From contig QJZR01000013.1 of the NCBI GenBank assembly GCA_003246625.1, positions 1-64,000 of the forward strand: 64,000 bases of DNA. The letters run 5' to 3'. A program made the position numbers and the translations under genes. Origin of the DNA: Alphaproteobacteria bacterium. GTDB taxonomy: Bacteria; Pseudomonadota; Alphaproteobacteria; Rhodospirillales; Rhodospirillaceae. A model generated the notes under the pieces. That model was not told the DNA's origin. It did not search any database and saw nothing but the letters and a program-made list of their open reading frames with translations. Below are positions 53,193 to 63,034 of this stretch, piece after piece (the first letter of the stretch is position 1; each line of letters opens with the position of its first letter).

Positions 53193-54854
53193 ATGAGTCG
53201 CGTGATCCAAGTTACCGATGTCATTTTGCGAGACGCCCACCAGAGCCTGCTGGCCACCCGCATGGCGATGGAGGACATGATCCCCGCCTGCGAGGACCTG
53301 GACAATGCCGGGTACTGGTCGCTGGAGTGCTGGGGCGGCGCGACTTTCGATTCCTGCATCCGCTTCCTGAACGAAGACCCCTGGGAGCGCCTGCGCACCT
53401 TCAAGAAGCTGATGCCGAAGACTCCGTTGCAGATGCTGCTGCGCGGCCAGAACCTGCTCGGCTATCGCCATTACGAGGACGGCGTGGTGCAGCGCTTCGT
53501 CGACAAGGCGGCGGAAAACGGCATGGACGTGTTCCGCGTTTTCGACGCCCTCAACGACCTGCGCAACCTGGAAACCGCCATCGCCGCGGTGAAGAAGACC
53601 GGCAAGCACGCGCAGGGCACGATCAGCTACACGGTCAGCCCGGTGCACACCGTCGCGGCCTTCGCCGACATGGCGAAAAGCCTGAAGGACATGGGCGCCG
53701 ATTCCATCTGCATCAAGGACATGGCGGCGCTGTTGAAGCCGCAGGCGGCCTATGACCTGGTCAAGGGGATCAAGCGCACCTGCGGCGAGGACACCCTGGT
53801 TCACGTCCACGTGCACGCCACCACCGGCGTCACCATGGTGTCGCTGATGAAGGCGATCGAGGCGGGCTGCGACATCGTCGACACCGCGATCAGTTCGCTG
53901 TCGCTCGGCTCCGGCCACAACCCGACCGAGGCCCTGGTCGAGATGCTGGAAGGCACCGGCTTCTCCACCCGCCTGGACAAGGAGCGGCTGCTCAAGGCGA
54001 AGCGGCACTTCGCCACGGTGCGGCCGAACTATAAGGAATACCTGAGCGAATTTTCCGGCGTCGACACCGAGATCTTCGAAAGCCAGATTCCGGGCGGCAT
54101 GATTTCGAACCTGGAATCGCAGATGAAGTCGCAGAATTCGCTGCACCGTCTGCCGGACGTCCTGGCCGAGGTGCCGCGCGTGCGCGCCGACGCGGGGTAT
54201 CCGCCCCTGGTCACCCCCTCCAGCCAGATCGTCGGCACCCAGGCGGTGTTCAACGTGCTGATGGGCCGCTACAAGACGATGACCGCCGAGTTCGTCGACC
54301 TGATGCTCGGCTATTACGGCAGCACCTTGGGCGAAAAGAACGCCGACGTCCTGGCCCAGGCCCTGGCCCAGGGCAAGAAGCCCGCGATCACCGGCCGTCC
54401 GGCCGACCTGCTGGCGCCGGAGTGGGACGCCCTGCGCGCCCAGGCCGCCGCGCTGGAAGGCTTCAACGGCAGCGACGAGGACGTCCTGACCTTCGCCATG
54501 TTCCCGCAGGTGGCGCCGAAGTTCTTCAAGACCCGCGCCGAGGGGCCGAAGCATGTCGGCAAGGCCGCCGCGCCCGTCGCCGCCCCGGCGCCCGCTCCGG
54601 CTCCGGCTCCCGCTCCGGCCGCCGACGCTCCGGCGGATCCGGCCCGTTCGTGCCTGAGCCCGCTGCCCGGCATGGTGGTTCGCGTCAACGTTTCCGCCGG
54701 TCAGACGGTGGAGGCCGATGCCCCGCTGCTGGTGCTGGAATCGATGAAGATGGAGACCAACATCTCCGCGCCCTTCGCCGGCACCGTGAAGAGCGTCCGG
54801 GTGATGCCGGGCGACGCCGTCGCCGAGAACCAGGTGCTGGTGGAATTCGCCTGA
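53193..54854 (+). CDS. oadA: Oxaloacetate decarboxylase alpha subunit / pyruvate carboxylase subunit B
   Basis: 553 residues from ATG 53193 with GAGGAAGG upstream. The HMGL-like TIM barrel starts TDVILRDAHQSLLATRM; the metal site has HVHVHATTG, and the carboxyltransferase part is complete. An Ala/Pro linker (about 465-485) precedes the biotinyl domain, where the biotinylated Lys is in LESMKMET. No beta or gamma sodium-pump subunits are adjacent, so it may work as a soluble decarboxylase or with a separate biotin carboxylase as a two-subunit pyruvate carboxylase. Confidence 0.88.
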   Translation: MSRVIQVTDVILRDAHQSLLATRMAMEDMIPACEDLDNAGYWSLECWGGATFDSCIRFLNEDPWERLRTFKKLMPKTPLQMLLRGQNLLGYRHYEDGVVQRFVDKAAENGMDVFRVFDALNDLRNLETAIAAVKKTGKHAQGTISYTVSPVHTVAAFADMAKSLKDMGADSICIKDMAALLKPQAAYDLVKGIKRTCGEDTLVHVHVHATTGVTMVSLMKAIEAGCDIVDTAISSLSLGSGHNPTEALVEMLEGTGFSTRLDKERLLKAKRHFATVRPNYKEYLSEFSGVDTEIFESQIPGGMISNLESQMKSQNSLHRLPDVLAEVPRVRADAGYPPLVTPSSQIVGTQAVFNVLMGRYKTMTAEFVDLMLGYYGSTLGEKNADVLAQALAQGKKPAITGRPADLLAPEWDALRAQAAALEGFNGSDEDVLTFAMFPQVAPKFFKTRAEGPKHVGKAAAPVAAPAPAPAPAPAPAADAPADPARSCLSPLPGMVVRVNVSAGQTVEADAPLLVLESMKMETNISAPFAGTVKSVRVMPGDAVAENQVLVEFA

Positions 54855-54877
54855 GCCGGGTTGCCGGACGGATGACG

Positions 54878-54910
54878 AAAAGGCCGGGGATTTCCCCGGC
54901 CTTTTCCGTT
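54878..54910. terminator. Bidirectional terminator between oadA and the methyltransferase
   Basis: AAAAGGCCGGGGA / TCCCCGGCCTTTT hairpin with a tiny loop, T-rich on the right (CCTTTTCCGTTT) and A-rich on the left, in a 61-bp convergent gap. Confidence 0.88.
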
Positions 54911-54915
54911 TCCGC

Positions 54916-55518
54916 CTATTTCCGCGCGATCAGGGAAATCAGCGCGCCGCCGCCCCGGTGGCTGGGGCCCTCGTCGAGGATCTCGACGGTGCTTTCCAGC
55001 CGTACGATCTCGGCGCAGGCGGCGAAGTCCCGGCGCAGGGTGGCCTCGTCATAGAGCATCGCCGGGTCCTTCGGCCCGCCGCTGTCCCGCGGCAACTGTT
55101 CGGGGCTGTAGGCCTGCAACAGGATCAGGCCGCCGGGCTTGAGCGCCTGGAGCGCGCGGGTGTGCAGGTGCGCCCGCAGCGGCGGCGGCAGGTGGGCGAA
55201 GATCAGCGCCACCGCGTCGAACCCATCGGAGCCATAGTCGAAATCCATGACGTCGGCGACCCGTGCGTCGACCGATACGCCGCGCGCGGCGGCCAGGGCG
55301 CGGGCCTTGGCCACCGCGACCTCGGACTGGTCGAAGCTGACGGCGGCGAACCCCCGTTCCGCCAGATGCACCGCGTTGCGCCCCTCGCCGTCGGCGGGCA
55401 GCAGCACCCGTCCGCCGGGGGGCAGGCGGGCGGCGTTTTCGGCGAGGAAGCGGTTGGCGTCGGTGCCGTAGACGAAGCCCTCGGCGCGGTAGCGGTCGTT
55501 CCAGAATTCTCGGTTCAT
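54916..55518 (-). CDS. Class I SAM-dependent methyltransferase (TehB/thiopurine-type)
   Basis: 200 residues from ATG 55518. It starts MNREFWNDRYRAEGFVYGT; the SAM motif is VLLPADGEGRNAVHLAERGF, motif II FDAVALIFAHLPP and motif post-III LKPGGLILLQAYSPEQL. This resembles the TehB/TPMT-like methyltransferases that act on small thiol or oxyanion substrates. The true substrate is unknown. Convergent with oadA. Confidence 0.85.
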   Translation of the reverse strand: MNREFWNDRYRAEGFVYGTDANRFLAENAARLPPGGRVLLPADGEGRNAVHLAERGFAAVSFDQSEVAVAKARALAAARGVSVDARVADVMDFDYGSDGFDAVALIFAHLPPPLRAHLHTRALQALKPGGLILLQAYSPEQLPRDSGGPKDPAMLYDEATLRRDFAACAEIVRLESTVEILDEGPSHRGGGALISLIARK

Positions 55519-55683
55519 CGGGGTGCGGCGCTGGAAAAGGGGAGGATGCGGTTTTCCATTATGGGGACGCCCTGTCCCGGATGCCAGTGGGTTGCTCCCC
55601 AAGGTTGCCTCGGCGGGCGTTCCCCTCTATCGTCGGACGGCATCGGGACGGCGGGGGGCGGTTCCGGAACGGCGGGGCGAAAC

Positions 55684-56310
55684 ATGAAGATCCGGCACGG
55701 CATTCTTTCCCTTCTCGCGGCTTTTTCGCTGGCGGGCTGCGCCAGCATGAACAAGGAGGAATGCCTGACCGCCGATTGGCGGACGGTCGGCTTTCACGAT
55801 GCCGCCGCCGGGCGCACCGCCGACACCATCGACGACCACCGGCAGGCCTGTGCCGAGTACGGCGTGGTGCCGAACCTGGACCGTTACCTCGAGGGCCGGA
55901 AGAAGGGGCTGGTCGAATACTGCCGCTCGTCGCGCGGCTATCAGGAGGGACTGGCCGGACGTGCCTATGGCGGCGTCTGCCCGGCCAACCTGGAGGCGGC
56001 GTTCAAGACCGGCTACGAGGCGGGGCACCGCATCTATGAGCTGGAAGACGCGGCCCGCGACGAGGAACGCAAGCTGCGGGAAAAGGAACGGCGCCTCAAG
56101 GAAGCCCGCAAGAAGCTGGAGGAGGCGCGGAACGCCATCGTCGTGTCCAACGACGTGACGGTGCGGGCCCGCGCGATGACCGAGCTGCAATCCCGCACCC
56201 GGGAAAGCAACGCCTTGGAGCGGGAAATCGACGTCCTGAAACGGCGGATCGACCGCCTGAGGCAGGACGCGCGGCAGGCCCGTTCCGGCACCGACGCGCA
56301 GTACCGCTGA
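55684..56310 (+). CDS. DUF2799 lipoprotein with coiled-coil tail
   Basis: 208 residues. The signal MKIRHGILSLLAAFSLAGC ends in a lipobox with Cys19. The mature N-terminal half shows the DUF2799 pattern (DWRTVGFHDAAAGR, CAEYGVVP, YLEGRKKGLVEYC, GYEAGHRIYELE). From about residue 118 a highly charged Lys/Arg/Glu helix follows that is probably coiled coil. Role unknown; likely anchored to the outer membrane. It stands alone. Confidence 0.85.
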   Translation: MKIRHGILSLLAAFSLAGCASMNKEECLTADWRTVGFHDAAAGRTADTIDDHRQACAEYGVVPNLDRYLEGRKKGLVEYCRSSRGYQEGLAGRAYGGVCPANLEAAFKTGYEAGHRIYELEDAARDEERKLREKERRLKEARKKLEEARNAIVVSNDVTVRARAMTELQSRTRESNALEREIDVLKRRIDRLRQDARQARSGTDAQYR

Positions 56311-56336
56311 CCGCGCCCCGTACGCCGGAGCGCCGT

Positions 56337-56972
56337 TCAGCTCTTTCGCGGCCCAGCGCCGTCGAGGAAGATTTCCACCACCGTGTCGAGATGCGCCTGC
56401 ACCTGGGCGCGCTGTTCGGCAAGGGCGTCGCCGACCGCCGCGCGGATTTCCGCGTCCCCCAGAATCATGCCGCGAAAGGCATAGGACATCGCCGCCGGGT
56501 CGAGCGGCCGCATCGATCCCGCCGCGATGCAGCGCCGGAAATAGGCGGTCATCTTGGCGTGGCCGGAATCCGGCCCCAGGCGGAAGAAGGCCTGCACGAT
56601 GTCGGGGAAGCGGGGGCCTTCGGCGATCAGGACGCGCAGGATGGCCATGGTCTCGGTTTCGAAGATCGCGGCGACGAAGTCGCGGGCCATCGCCTTCAGC
56701 GCGATTTCCGGGGAATCGCCGCTGGCCTCCAGGGTGTCGAAGACGGTTTCCACGTGGCGCGTCGATTCCAGCAGGACCTCGGTGAACAGGCCCTCCTTGC
56801 CGCCGAAGATTTCGACCAGGGTGCTGCGCGATCCCCCCGACACGGCCAGGATGTCCCCCACCGTGGTCCGTTCGTAGCCGTTTTCCAGGAACAGGGTTTT
56901 CGCGGCGTCGATCATTGCGCGCCGCCGTCGTTCCCGTCGGTTGCCGCTGGCCGCGGCGGTGGTTTCCGGCAT
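56337..56972 (-). CDS. TetR/AcrR-family repressor of the RND pump
   Basis: 211 residues. The N-terminal HTH (MIDAAKTLFLENGYERTTVGDILAVSGGSRSTLVEIFGGKEGLF) is typical; the C-terminal ligand domain resembles AcrR/TtgR-type regulators. It is divergent from the mexA-like gene, with an inverted repeat operator in the 174-bp gap that overlaps the pump promoter. It should repress the efflux operon until a toxic ligand binds. Confidence 0.92.
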   Translation of the reverse strand: MPETTAAASGNRRERRRRAMIDAAKTLFLENGYERTTVGDILAVSGGSRSTLVEIFGGKEGLFTEVLLESTRHVETVFDTLEASGDSPEIALKAMARDFVAAIFETETMAILRVLIAEGPRFPDIVQAFFRLGPDSGHAKMTAYFRRCIAAGSMRPLDPAAMSYAFRGMILGDAEIRAAVGDALAEQRAQVQAHLDTVVEIFLDGAGPRKS

Positions 56973-57058
56973 GGTTCGGCTGCCTTTGTTCCTTTCGGCC
57001 GTGCCTTGCGGCGGCGGGCGAGTGTGATGCCGTTCACGATAGTGCGGCGGAAAACCGG

Positions 57059-57087
57059 TTGCAACCGGATATGTACTGTACTATACA
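57059..57087 (+). promoter_or_regulatory. Sigma-70-like promoter of the RND efflux operon
   Basis: TTGCAA (57059-57064) and TATACA (57082-57087) with an ideal 17-base spacer, 60 bp before the mexA-like start. The spacer and -10 are inside the operator palindrome. Confidence 0.8.
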
Positions 57088-57092
57088 GTACA
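57072..57092. promoter_or_regulatory. TetR-type operator palindrome
   Basis: Perfect nine-base arms TGTACTGTA / TACAGTACA around a CTA centre. It covers the promoter spacer and -10, so binding would block RNA polymerase; the neighbouring TetR is the expected ligand-responsive repressor. Confidence 0.85.
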
Positions 57093-57146
57093 CCGAATTG
57101 AGCGCCCCGGCAAAGGCCGCGACAGGGCGATCGGACGAAGGATCGT

Positions 57147-58304
57147 ATGATGGAATTGAGGAAGTGGGGAACGGCGGCCGCCTTGGCTGCCGCGTTTCTG
57201 GTTGCCGGGTGCGGCGACGACAAGCCGAAGACGGCGCAGCGCCCGGTCGAGGTCGGCGTGGTCGAGATGACGCCGCACGACGTCGGCCTGACCTCGGAAT
57301 TGCCGGGGCGGATTTCGGCGTTCCGGGTCTCCGAGGTGCGGCCGCAGGTTTCCGGTCTTTTGAAAAAGCGCCTGTTCGACGAGGGCGGCGACGTCCGCGC
57401 CGGGGAACAGCTCTATCAGATCGATCCGGAACGCTATGCCGCCGCCAAGGCCAGCGCCGAGGCCGACCTGGCCAGGGCGAACGCCACCCTGAAATCGGTG
57501 CGGGCCAAGGCGGAGCGTTATGCCGAACTGGTGCGGATCAACGCGGTCAGCCGTCAGGACTATGACGACGTGACGGCCAGCCTGGATCAGGCGAAGGCCG
57601 ACGTGAAGGCGGCGAAGGCCGCCCTCGACCTCGCCCGTATCGATCTGGTCTATACCCGGGTCAACGCGCCGATTTCGGGGCGGATCGGCAAGTCCTCGGT
57701 GACCGAGGGCGCGCTGGTCACCGCCAATCAGACCGCCCCCCTGGCGACGGTGACCCAGCTCGATCCGATTTACGTCGACCTGACCCAGTCCAGCCTGGCC
57801 CTGGTGCAGCTTCGTCGCGAGGCGGAAGCCGGACGGGTGGACAGCGGTGCGGGCGAACTCAAGGTCGACCTGACGGTGGAAGGCGACACCCGCCCCTACC
57901 CCCAGAGCGGCAAGCTGCAGTTCTCCGACGTGACCGTCGACCAGACCACCGGCACGGTGACCTTGCGGGCGATTTTCCCCAATCCCAATCACGAACTGCT
58001 GCCCGGCATGTTCGTCCGCGCCACGGTCAGCCGCGGCGTCAGCCGCAACGTGCTGACCGTGCCGCAGAAGGCGGTGGTGCGCGACGCCGCGGGCGGCGCC
58101 AGCGTCTGGACGCCGGGCGACGACAATCAGGCGCGGTTGCGTCCGGTCACCCTGTCCCGCCTGGTCGGCAAGGATTGGGTGGTCGAGGGCGGCCTGGCGG
58201 CGGGCGACCGGGTGATCGTCGATGGCTTGCAGACCCTGCGGCCCGGCATCCCGGTGGCGCCGGTTCCCGCCGCGGCGGACGCTTCCAAGGTCGCTTCGCG
58301 TTAG
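57147..58304 (+). CDS. RND efflux periplasmic adaptor (MexA/AcrA-type)
   Basis: 385 residues. Lipoprotein signal AAALAAAFLVAGC with Cys22; then ELPGRISAFRVSEVRPQVSGL (lipoyl/barrel), an alpha-hairpin from about 95 to 155, YTRVNAPISGRIGKSSVTEGALV and VPQKAVVRD near 310. It bridges the inner membrane pump and the outer membrane channel. First gene of the tripartite operon, 12 bp before the pump gene. Confidence 0.94.
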   Translation: MMELRKWGTAAALAAAFLVAGCGDDKPKTAQRPVEVGVVEMTPHDVGLTSELPGRISAFRVSEVRPQVSGLLKKRLFDEGGDVRAGEQLYQIDPERYAAAKASAEADLARANATLKSVRAKAERYAELVRINAVSRQDYDDVTASLDQAKADVKAAKAALDLARIDLVYTRVNAPISGRIGKSSVTEGALVTANQTAPLATVTQLDPIYVDLTQSSLALVQLRREAEAGRVDSGAGELKVDLTVEGDTRPYPQSGKLQFSDVTVDQTTGTVTLRAIFPNPNHELLPGMFVRATVSRGVSRNVLTVPQKAVVRDAAGGASVWTPGDDNQARLRPVTLSRLVGKDWVVEGGLAAGDRVIVDGLQTLRPGIPVAPVPAAADASKVASR

Positions 58305-58316
58305 GATGTTCAGCAG

Positions 58317-61300
58317 ATGATTTCGAAGTTTTTCATCGACCGCCCGGTCTTCGCCTGGGTGATTGCGATCACCATCATGCTTCTCGGCGCCCTGGAAATC
58401 GCCCGGTTGCCGATCGAACAGTATCCGCCGATCGCGCCGCCCTCGGTGCGGATCACCGCGACCTATCCCGGCGCGTCCGCGAAGACCCTGGAGGACACCG
58501 TCACCCAGGTGATCGAGCAGAAGATGAACGGCATCGATCACTTCCGCTACATGTCGGCGACCAGCGATTCGACGGGCAACGTCAGCATTACCCTGACCTT
58601 CGATCCCGAGGCCGATCCCGACATCGCCCAGGTGCAGGTGCAGAACAAGCTGCAACTGGCGACGCCGCTGCTGCCGCAGGAAGTGCAGCAGCAGGGCATC
58701 ACCGTGGCGAAGGCGGCGAAGAGCTTCCTGATGGTGGTGGGTTTCGTCTCCACCGACGGCTCGATGGCGCAGAAGGAGATCGAGGACTACGTCGGGTCCA
58801 ACATCCTCGACCCCTTGAGCCGCATTCCCGGCATCGGCGAAACCACCCTGTTCGGGCGGCAGCATGCCATGCGGGTCTGGCTGAACCCGGGCAAGATGCA
58901 CGGTTTCGGCGTTACCACCTCGGACGTCGTCGCCGCGATCACGGCGGAAAACGCGACGATTTCCGCCGGGCAACTGGGCGGTTCGCCGGCGGTCGAGGGA
59001 CAGCCCCTCAACGTCACGGTGATCGCCCAGCAGCGTCTGGAAACCGTCGACGAGTTCGGCGACATCCTGCTGCGGGTCAATACCGACGGTTCGCGGCTGC
59101 TGCTCAAGGACGTGGCGCGCATCGAGCTGGGGTCGGAAAACTACGAGATCTTCGGCCGCCTCGACCGCATGCCGTCGGCGGGCATCGCGCTTAAGCTGTC
59201 GTCGTCGGCCAACGCCCTCGACACCGCGACGGCGGTGCGGGCGAAGGTCGTGGAATTGCAGAAGTTCTTCCCGCATGGGCTGGAGGTCCGCTACCCCTAC
59301 GACACCACCCCCTTCGTCAAGATTTCGATCGAGGAAGTGGTCAAGACCCTGGTCGAGGCGATTTTCCTGGTCGTCGCGGTGATGTATCTGTTCTTGCAGA
59401 ATTTCCGCGCCACGATCATCCCCACCATCGCGGTGCCGGTGGTGCTGCTCGGCACCTTCGGGGTGATGGCGGCGATGGGCTTCACCATCAACACCCTGAC
59501 CATGTTCGGTCTGGTGCTGGCGATCGGACTGCTGGTCGATGACGCCATCGTCGTCGTCGAGAACGTCGAACGGGTGATGAGCGAGGAAAAACTTCCCCCC
59601 CGCGCCGCCACCCGCAAGTCGATGGAACAGGTGTCGGGCGCCCTGATCGGCATCGCCCTGGTGCTGTCGGCGGTGTTCCTGCCGATGGCGTTCATGAGCG
59701 GGTCCACCGGCGCGATCTATCGCCAGTTCTCGCTGACCATGGTGTCGGCGATGACCCTGTCGGTGGTGGTCGCCCTGGTGCTGACCCCGGCGCTTTGCGC
59801 CACCATCCTCAAGCCCTCGGAAAAGGCGCACGGGGAAGCCACCGGCGGCTTCTTCGGCCGCTTCAACCGCGCCTTCGACCTCAGCCGCCGCCGCTATCGG
59901 GTGGGGGTGCATGCCTCGCTGCGCCGGACCAAGCCGTTCCTGGCCGCCTATCTTCTGATCCTCGCTCTTCTGGCGGTGCTGTTCGTGCGCATGCCCACCG
60001 CCTTTCTGCCCGACGAGGACCAGGGCATCCTGTTCGCCCAGGTGACGCTGCCGCCGGGAACCCCGAGCGAGCAGACCCTGGCGGTGGTCAAGGAGGTCGA
60101 GAACTATTTTCTCGACGACGAAAAGGACAACGTGCGCGGCATCATGGCGGTGGTCGGCTTCAATTTCGCCGGGCGCGGCCAGAATTCGGCGATGGCCTTC
60201 GTCGACCTTAAGGACTGGAGCGAACGGACGGGCGCCGAGCAGCGGGTGGACCGCATCGCGGCGCGGGCGATGCAGCGCTTCGCCTCGATCCGCGAGGCGC
60301 GCATCTTCGCCTTCCAGCCGCCCTCGGTCACCGAGCTCGGCAACGCCAGCGGCTTCGACTTCGAACTGATCGATCGCGCCGGGGTGGGACACGAAAACCT
60401 GCTCGCCGCGCGCAACATGCTGCTTGGCATGGCGTCGCAGCACCCGGACCTGATCGCGGTGCGCCCCAACGGCTTGGAGGACACGCCGCAGTACAAGGTG
60501 ACCATCGACCGGCAGAAGGCGAAGGCCCTGGGGCTGTCCATCGCCGACATCAACAGCACCCTCTCCGCCGCCTGGGGGTCCAGCTACGTCAACGACTTCA
60601 ACGACAAGGGCCGGGTGAAGAAGGTCTTCGTCCAGGCCGACGCGCCGTTCCGCATGGTGCCCGACGACCTGAACCTGTGGTACGTCAAGGGAACCAGCGG
60701 CACGATGGCGCCGTTCTCGTCCTTCGCCTCGTCGCAGTGGACCACCGGTTCGGCTCAGCTGGAACGTTACAACGGCCTGTCCTCGATGGAGATACTGGGT
60801 TCCGCCGCGCCGGGAAAAAGCTCGGGCGACGCGATGAAGGCGATGGAGGAGTTGGCGGCGAAACTGCCGCCCGGCATCGGCTACGACTGGACCGGCCTGT
60901 CCTACGAGGAACGCCAGGCGGGGGCGCAGGCGCCGATGCTGTACGCGGTTTCCCTGGTGGTGGTTTTCCTCTGCCTTGCCGCCCTTTACGAAAGCTGGAC
61001 GATCCCCCTGTCGGTGATGCTGGTGGTGCCCCTTGGCATCGTCGGCGCGGTGCTGGCGGCCAGCCTGCGCGGCCTGTCCAACGACGTCTACTTCCAGGTC
61101 GGGCTGCTGACCACCGTCGGCCTTGCCGCGAAGAACGCCATCCTGATCGTCGAGTTCGCCAAGGAACTGCGCGAGGCCGGAAGGCCCCTCTACGGCGCGG
61201 TGATCGAGGCGGCGCAACAGCGCCTGCGGCCGATCATCATGACCTCGCTGGCCTTCGTGCTGGGCGTGGTGCCCCTGGCCATCGCTCGCGGCGCGGGCTC

Positions 61301-61475
61301 GGGCGGGCAGAACGCCATCGGCACCGGGGTGATGGGCGGCATGATCACCGCCACCGTTCTCGCCGTCTTCTTCGTGCCGGTGTTCTACGTTGTCGTTTCC
61401 ACCTGGTTCGGCCATTCGCCCCGCCGGGCGACGATCATCGCCGACGAAAAAAACAGGAAGTCCGAATATGCGTAA
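58317..61475 (+). CDS. RND multidrug efflux pump (MexB/AcrB-type, HAE1 family)
   Basis: 1052 residues. It opens [17 protein letters not shown], the HAE1 start, and has 12 membrane segments. Proton-relay acids are in TM4 ([21 protein letters not shown]); [17 protein letters not shown] lies in TM10-11. Two large periplasmic loops form the porter and docking domains. It exports hydrophobic drugs, detergents or similar compounds by proton antiport. Its last eight bases overlap the outer membrane factor gene. Confidence 0.95.
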   Translation: MISKFFIDRPVFAWVIAITIMLLGALEIARLPIEQYPPIAPPSVRITATYPGASAKTLEDTVTQVIEQKMNGIDHFRYMSATSDSTGNVSITLTFDPEADPDIAQVQVQNKLQLATPLLPQEVQQQGITVAKAAKSFLMVVGFVSTDGSMAQKEIEDYVGSNILDPLSRIPGIGETTLFGRQHAMRVWLNPGKMHGFGVTTSDVVAAITAENATISAGQLGGSPAVEGQPLNVTVIAQQRLETVDEFGDILLRVNTDGSRLLLKDVARIELGSENYEIFGRLDRMPSAGIALKLSSSANALDTATAVRAKVVELQKFFPHGLEVRYPYDTTPFVKISIEEVVKTLVEAIFLVVAVMYLFLQNFRATIIPTIAVPVVLLGTFGVMAAMGFTINTLTMFGLVLAIGLLVDDAIVVVENVERVMSEEKLPPRAATRKSMEQVSGALIGIALVLSAVFLPMAFMSGSTGAIYRQFSLTMVSAMTLSVVVALVLTPALCATILKPSEKAHGEATGGFFGRFNRAFDLSRRRYRVGVHASLRRTKPFLAAYLLILALLAVLFVRMPTAFLPDEDQGILFAQVTLPPGTPSEQTLAVVKEVENYFLDDEKDNVRGIMAVVGFNFAGRGQNSAMAFVDLKDWSERTGAEQRVDRIAARAMQRFASIREARIFAFQPPSVTELGNASGFDFELIDRAGVGHENLLAARNMLLGMASQHPDLIAVRPNGLEDTPQYKVTIDRQKAKALGLSIADINSTLSAAWGSSYVNDFNDKGRVKKVFVQADAPFRMVPDDLNLWYVKGTSGTMAPFSSFASSQWTTGSAQLERYNGLSSMEILGSAAPGKSSGDAMKAMEELAAKLPPGIGYDWTGLSYEERQAGAQAPMLYAVSLVVVFLCLAALYESWTIPLSVMLVVPLGIVGAVLAASLRGLSNDVYFQVGLLTTVGLAAKNAILIVEFAKELREAGRPLYGAVIEAAQQRLRPIIMTSLAFVLGVVPLAIARGAGSGGQNAIGTGVMGGMITATVLAVFFVPVFYVVVSTWFGHSPRRATIIADEKNRKSEYA

Positions 61476-62895
61476 GTTCCTTCCCATCGCCGTCGTGGGC
61501 TTGCTGGCCGGGTGTTCCCTGGTCCCCGACCTGGAGACCCCGGCGCCGCCGGTTTCCCCGGCCTGGCCGGGCGGTCCGGCCTATGCCGCCGCCGCGGCGG
61601 GCGACGCCGCCGATTTCGCCGGGCTCGGCTGGGCCGAGGTCTTCCGCGACGCCGGTCTGCGTCATCTGATCGACGCCGCCGTCGAAAACAACCGGGACCT
61701 CCGGGTGGCGGTGCTGAATGTCGAGGCGGCGCGCGCCGCGTACCGGATTTCCGGGGCGAACCTCTATCCCGAAATCGACGCCGGGGCGTCGCGCAGCCGC
61801 GTCCGCACCCCGGCGGAGATGTCGTCCTCCGGGCGGGCGATGACCACTTCGGCCTACAGCGCCAACCTGGGGACGACCGCCTTCGAGGTCGACCTGTTCG
61901 GGCGTTTGCGCAGCCTGGAGGAGGCCGCGCTGCAATCCTTCCTCGCCACCCAGGAGGCACGGACCGGCGCGCACATCGCCCTGGTCGCCGAGGTGGCGGA
62001 CGCCTGGCTGTCCTGGCAGGTGGACCGCCGTCAGCTGCACCTGACCGAGGAAACCTTCGCCACCCGGCAGCAGTCCCTCGACCTGGTCGAGGCGCGCTTC
62101 CGCAACGGCGTCGCCACCCAGTTGGACGTGGCGCAGGCGAAAAGCTCGCTGGAAACCGCCCGCGTCAATTTGAGCCTCTATACCCGCGCGGTGGCGCAGG
62201 ACCGCAACGCCCTGGAACTGCTGGTTGGACGTCCGCTCGCCGTCGACGAGGTGCCGGAAGCGGCGATCGCCGACGCGGTGACGGTGCCGCCGGTGGGGGT
62301 GGCCTCGGACGTGCTGTTGCGCCGTCCCGACATCCGCGAGGCGGAGCACGCCTTGCGCGCGGCCAACGCCGACATCGGCGCGGCGCGGGCGGCGTTTTTC
62401 CCGTCGATCACGCTGACCGGCAGCATGGGGTATTCCAGCCCTCGCCTCGGCGGCCTGTTCGAGGGGGCGTCGCGTGCCTGGACCTTCGCGCCCGACCTGA
62501 CCCTGCCGATTTTTACCGCCGGACGTAACCAGGCCAACCTGGACGCGGCGAAGGCGCAGCGCGACATCGCCGTCGCCACTTATGAGAAAGCGATCCAGTC
62601 CGCCTTCCGCGAGGTCGCCGACGCCCTGGCCGCGCGCAAGACCCTGGTCGATCAACTGGCCGCGCAGCAGTCCCTGGTCGCCGCCACCCGCGAGGCGCTG
62701 GAGCTGTCGCAAGCGCGGTACGACCGCGGCATTTCGGATTACCTGGCGGTGCTGGACGCGCAGCGCGAACTCTATGCGGCGGAACAGGCGGAAATCGGCC
62801 TGGAATTGTCCGAGGCGGTCAACCTGGTCGCCCTTTACAAGTCGTTGGGCGGCGGAGCGGTGAAGACGGCCGCCGCCGCGCTGCCGCCGTCCTGA
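61468..62895 (+). CDS. Outer membrane efflux channel (OprM/NodT-type)
   Basis: 475 residues from ATG 61468. Lipoprotein signal AVVGLLAGC with Cys16. It shows [36 protein letters not shown], repeated in the second half by [35 protein letters not shown], the duplicated TolC-like structure. It forms the exit duct of the tripartite pump. The start overlaps the pump stop. Confidence 0.95.
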   Translation: MRKFLPIAVVGLLAGCSLVPDLETPAPPVSPAWPGGPAYAAAAAGDAADFAGLGWAEVFRDAGLRHLIDAAVENNRDLRVAVLNVEAARAAYRISGANLYPEIDAGASRSRVRTPAEMSSSGRAMTTSAYSANLGTTAFEVDLFGRLRSLEEAALQSFLATQEARTGAHIALVAEVADAWLSWQVDRRQLHLTEETFATRQQSLDLVEARFRNGVATQLDVAQAKSSLETARVNLSLYTRAVAQDRNALELLVGRPLAVDEVPEAAIADAVTVPPVGVASDVLLRRPDIREAEHALRAANADIGAARAAFFPSITLTGSMGYSSPRLGGLFEGASRAWTFAPDLTLPIFTAGRNQANLDAAKAQRDIAVATYEKAIQSAFREVADALAARKTLVDQLAAQQSLVAATREALELSQARYDRGISDYLAVLDAQRELYAAEQAEIGLELSEAVNLVALYKSLGGGAVKTAAAALPPS

Positions 62896-62981
62896 CGGAA
62901 TTTTCCGGCCCGCCCACGTGGCGGCCGGACGCCGTCGGCCCCGCTGCCCGAAACTCCGTCCCTCCGGGCGGCGGAACCGGC

Positions 62982-63015
62982 AAAGGCCGGGGCGCAAGCC
63001 CCGGCCTTTCCATTT
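62982..63015. terminator. Bidirectional terminator after the efflux operon
   Basis: Perfect 12-bp stem AAAGGCCGGGGC / GCCCCGGCCTTT with a GCAA loop, then CCATTT. It lies between the efflux operon and the convergent chemoreceptor gene. Confidence 0.88.
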
Positions 63016-63034
63016 CCGGCGCGGTTCGCCCCGC

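Noticed and set aside
54580-54645. GCTCCGGCTCC-type repeats
   Set aside because: They encode the Ala/Pro linker before the biotinyl domain of OadA, normal for this family.
57081-61487. A 1468-codon open frame on the minus strand opposite the RND operon
   Set aside because: It is antisense to two unmistakable genes, is rich in Gly/Arg/His/Gln as expected of GC-rich shadow frames, and has no family resemblance.
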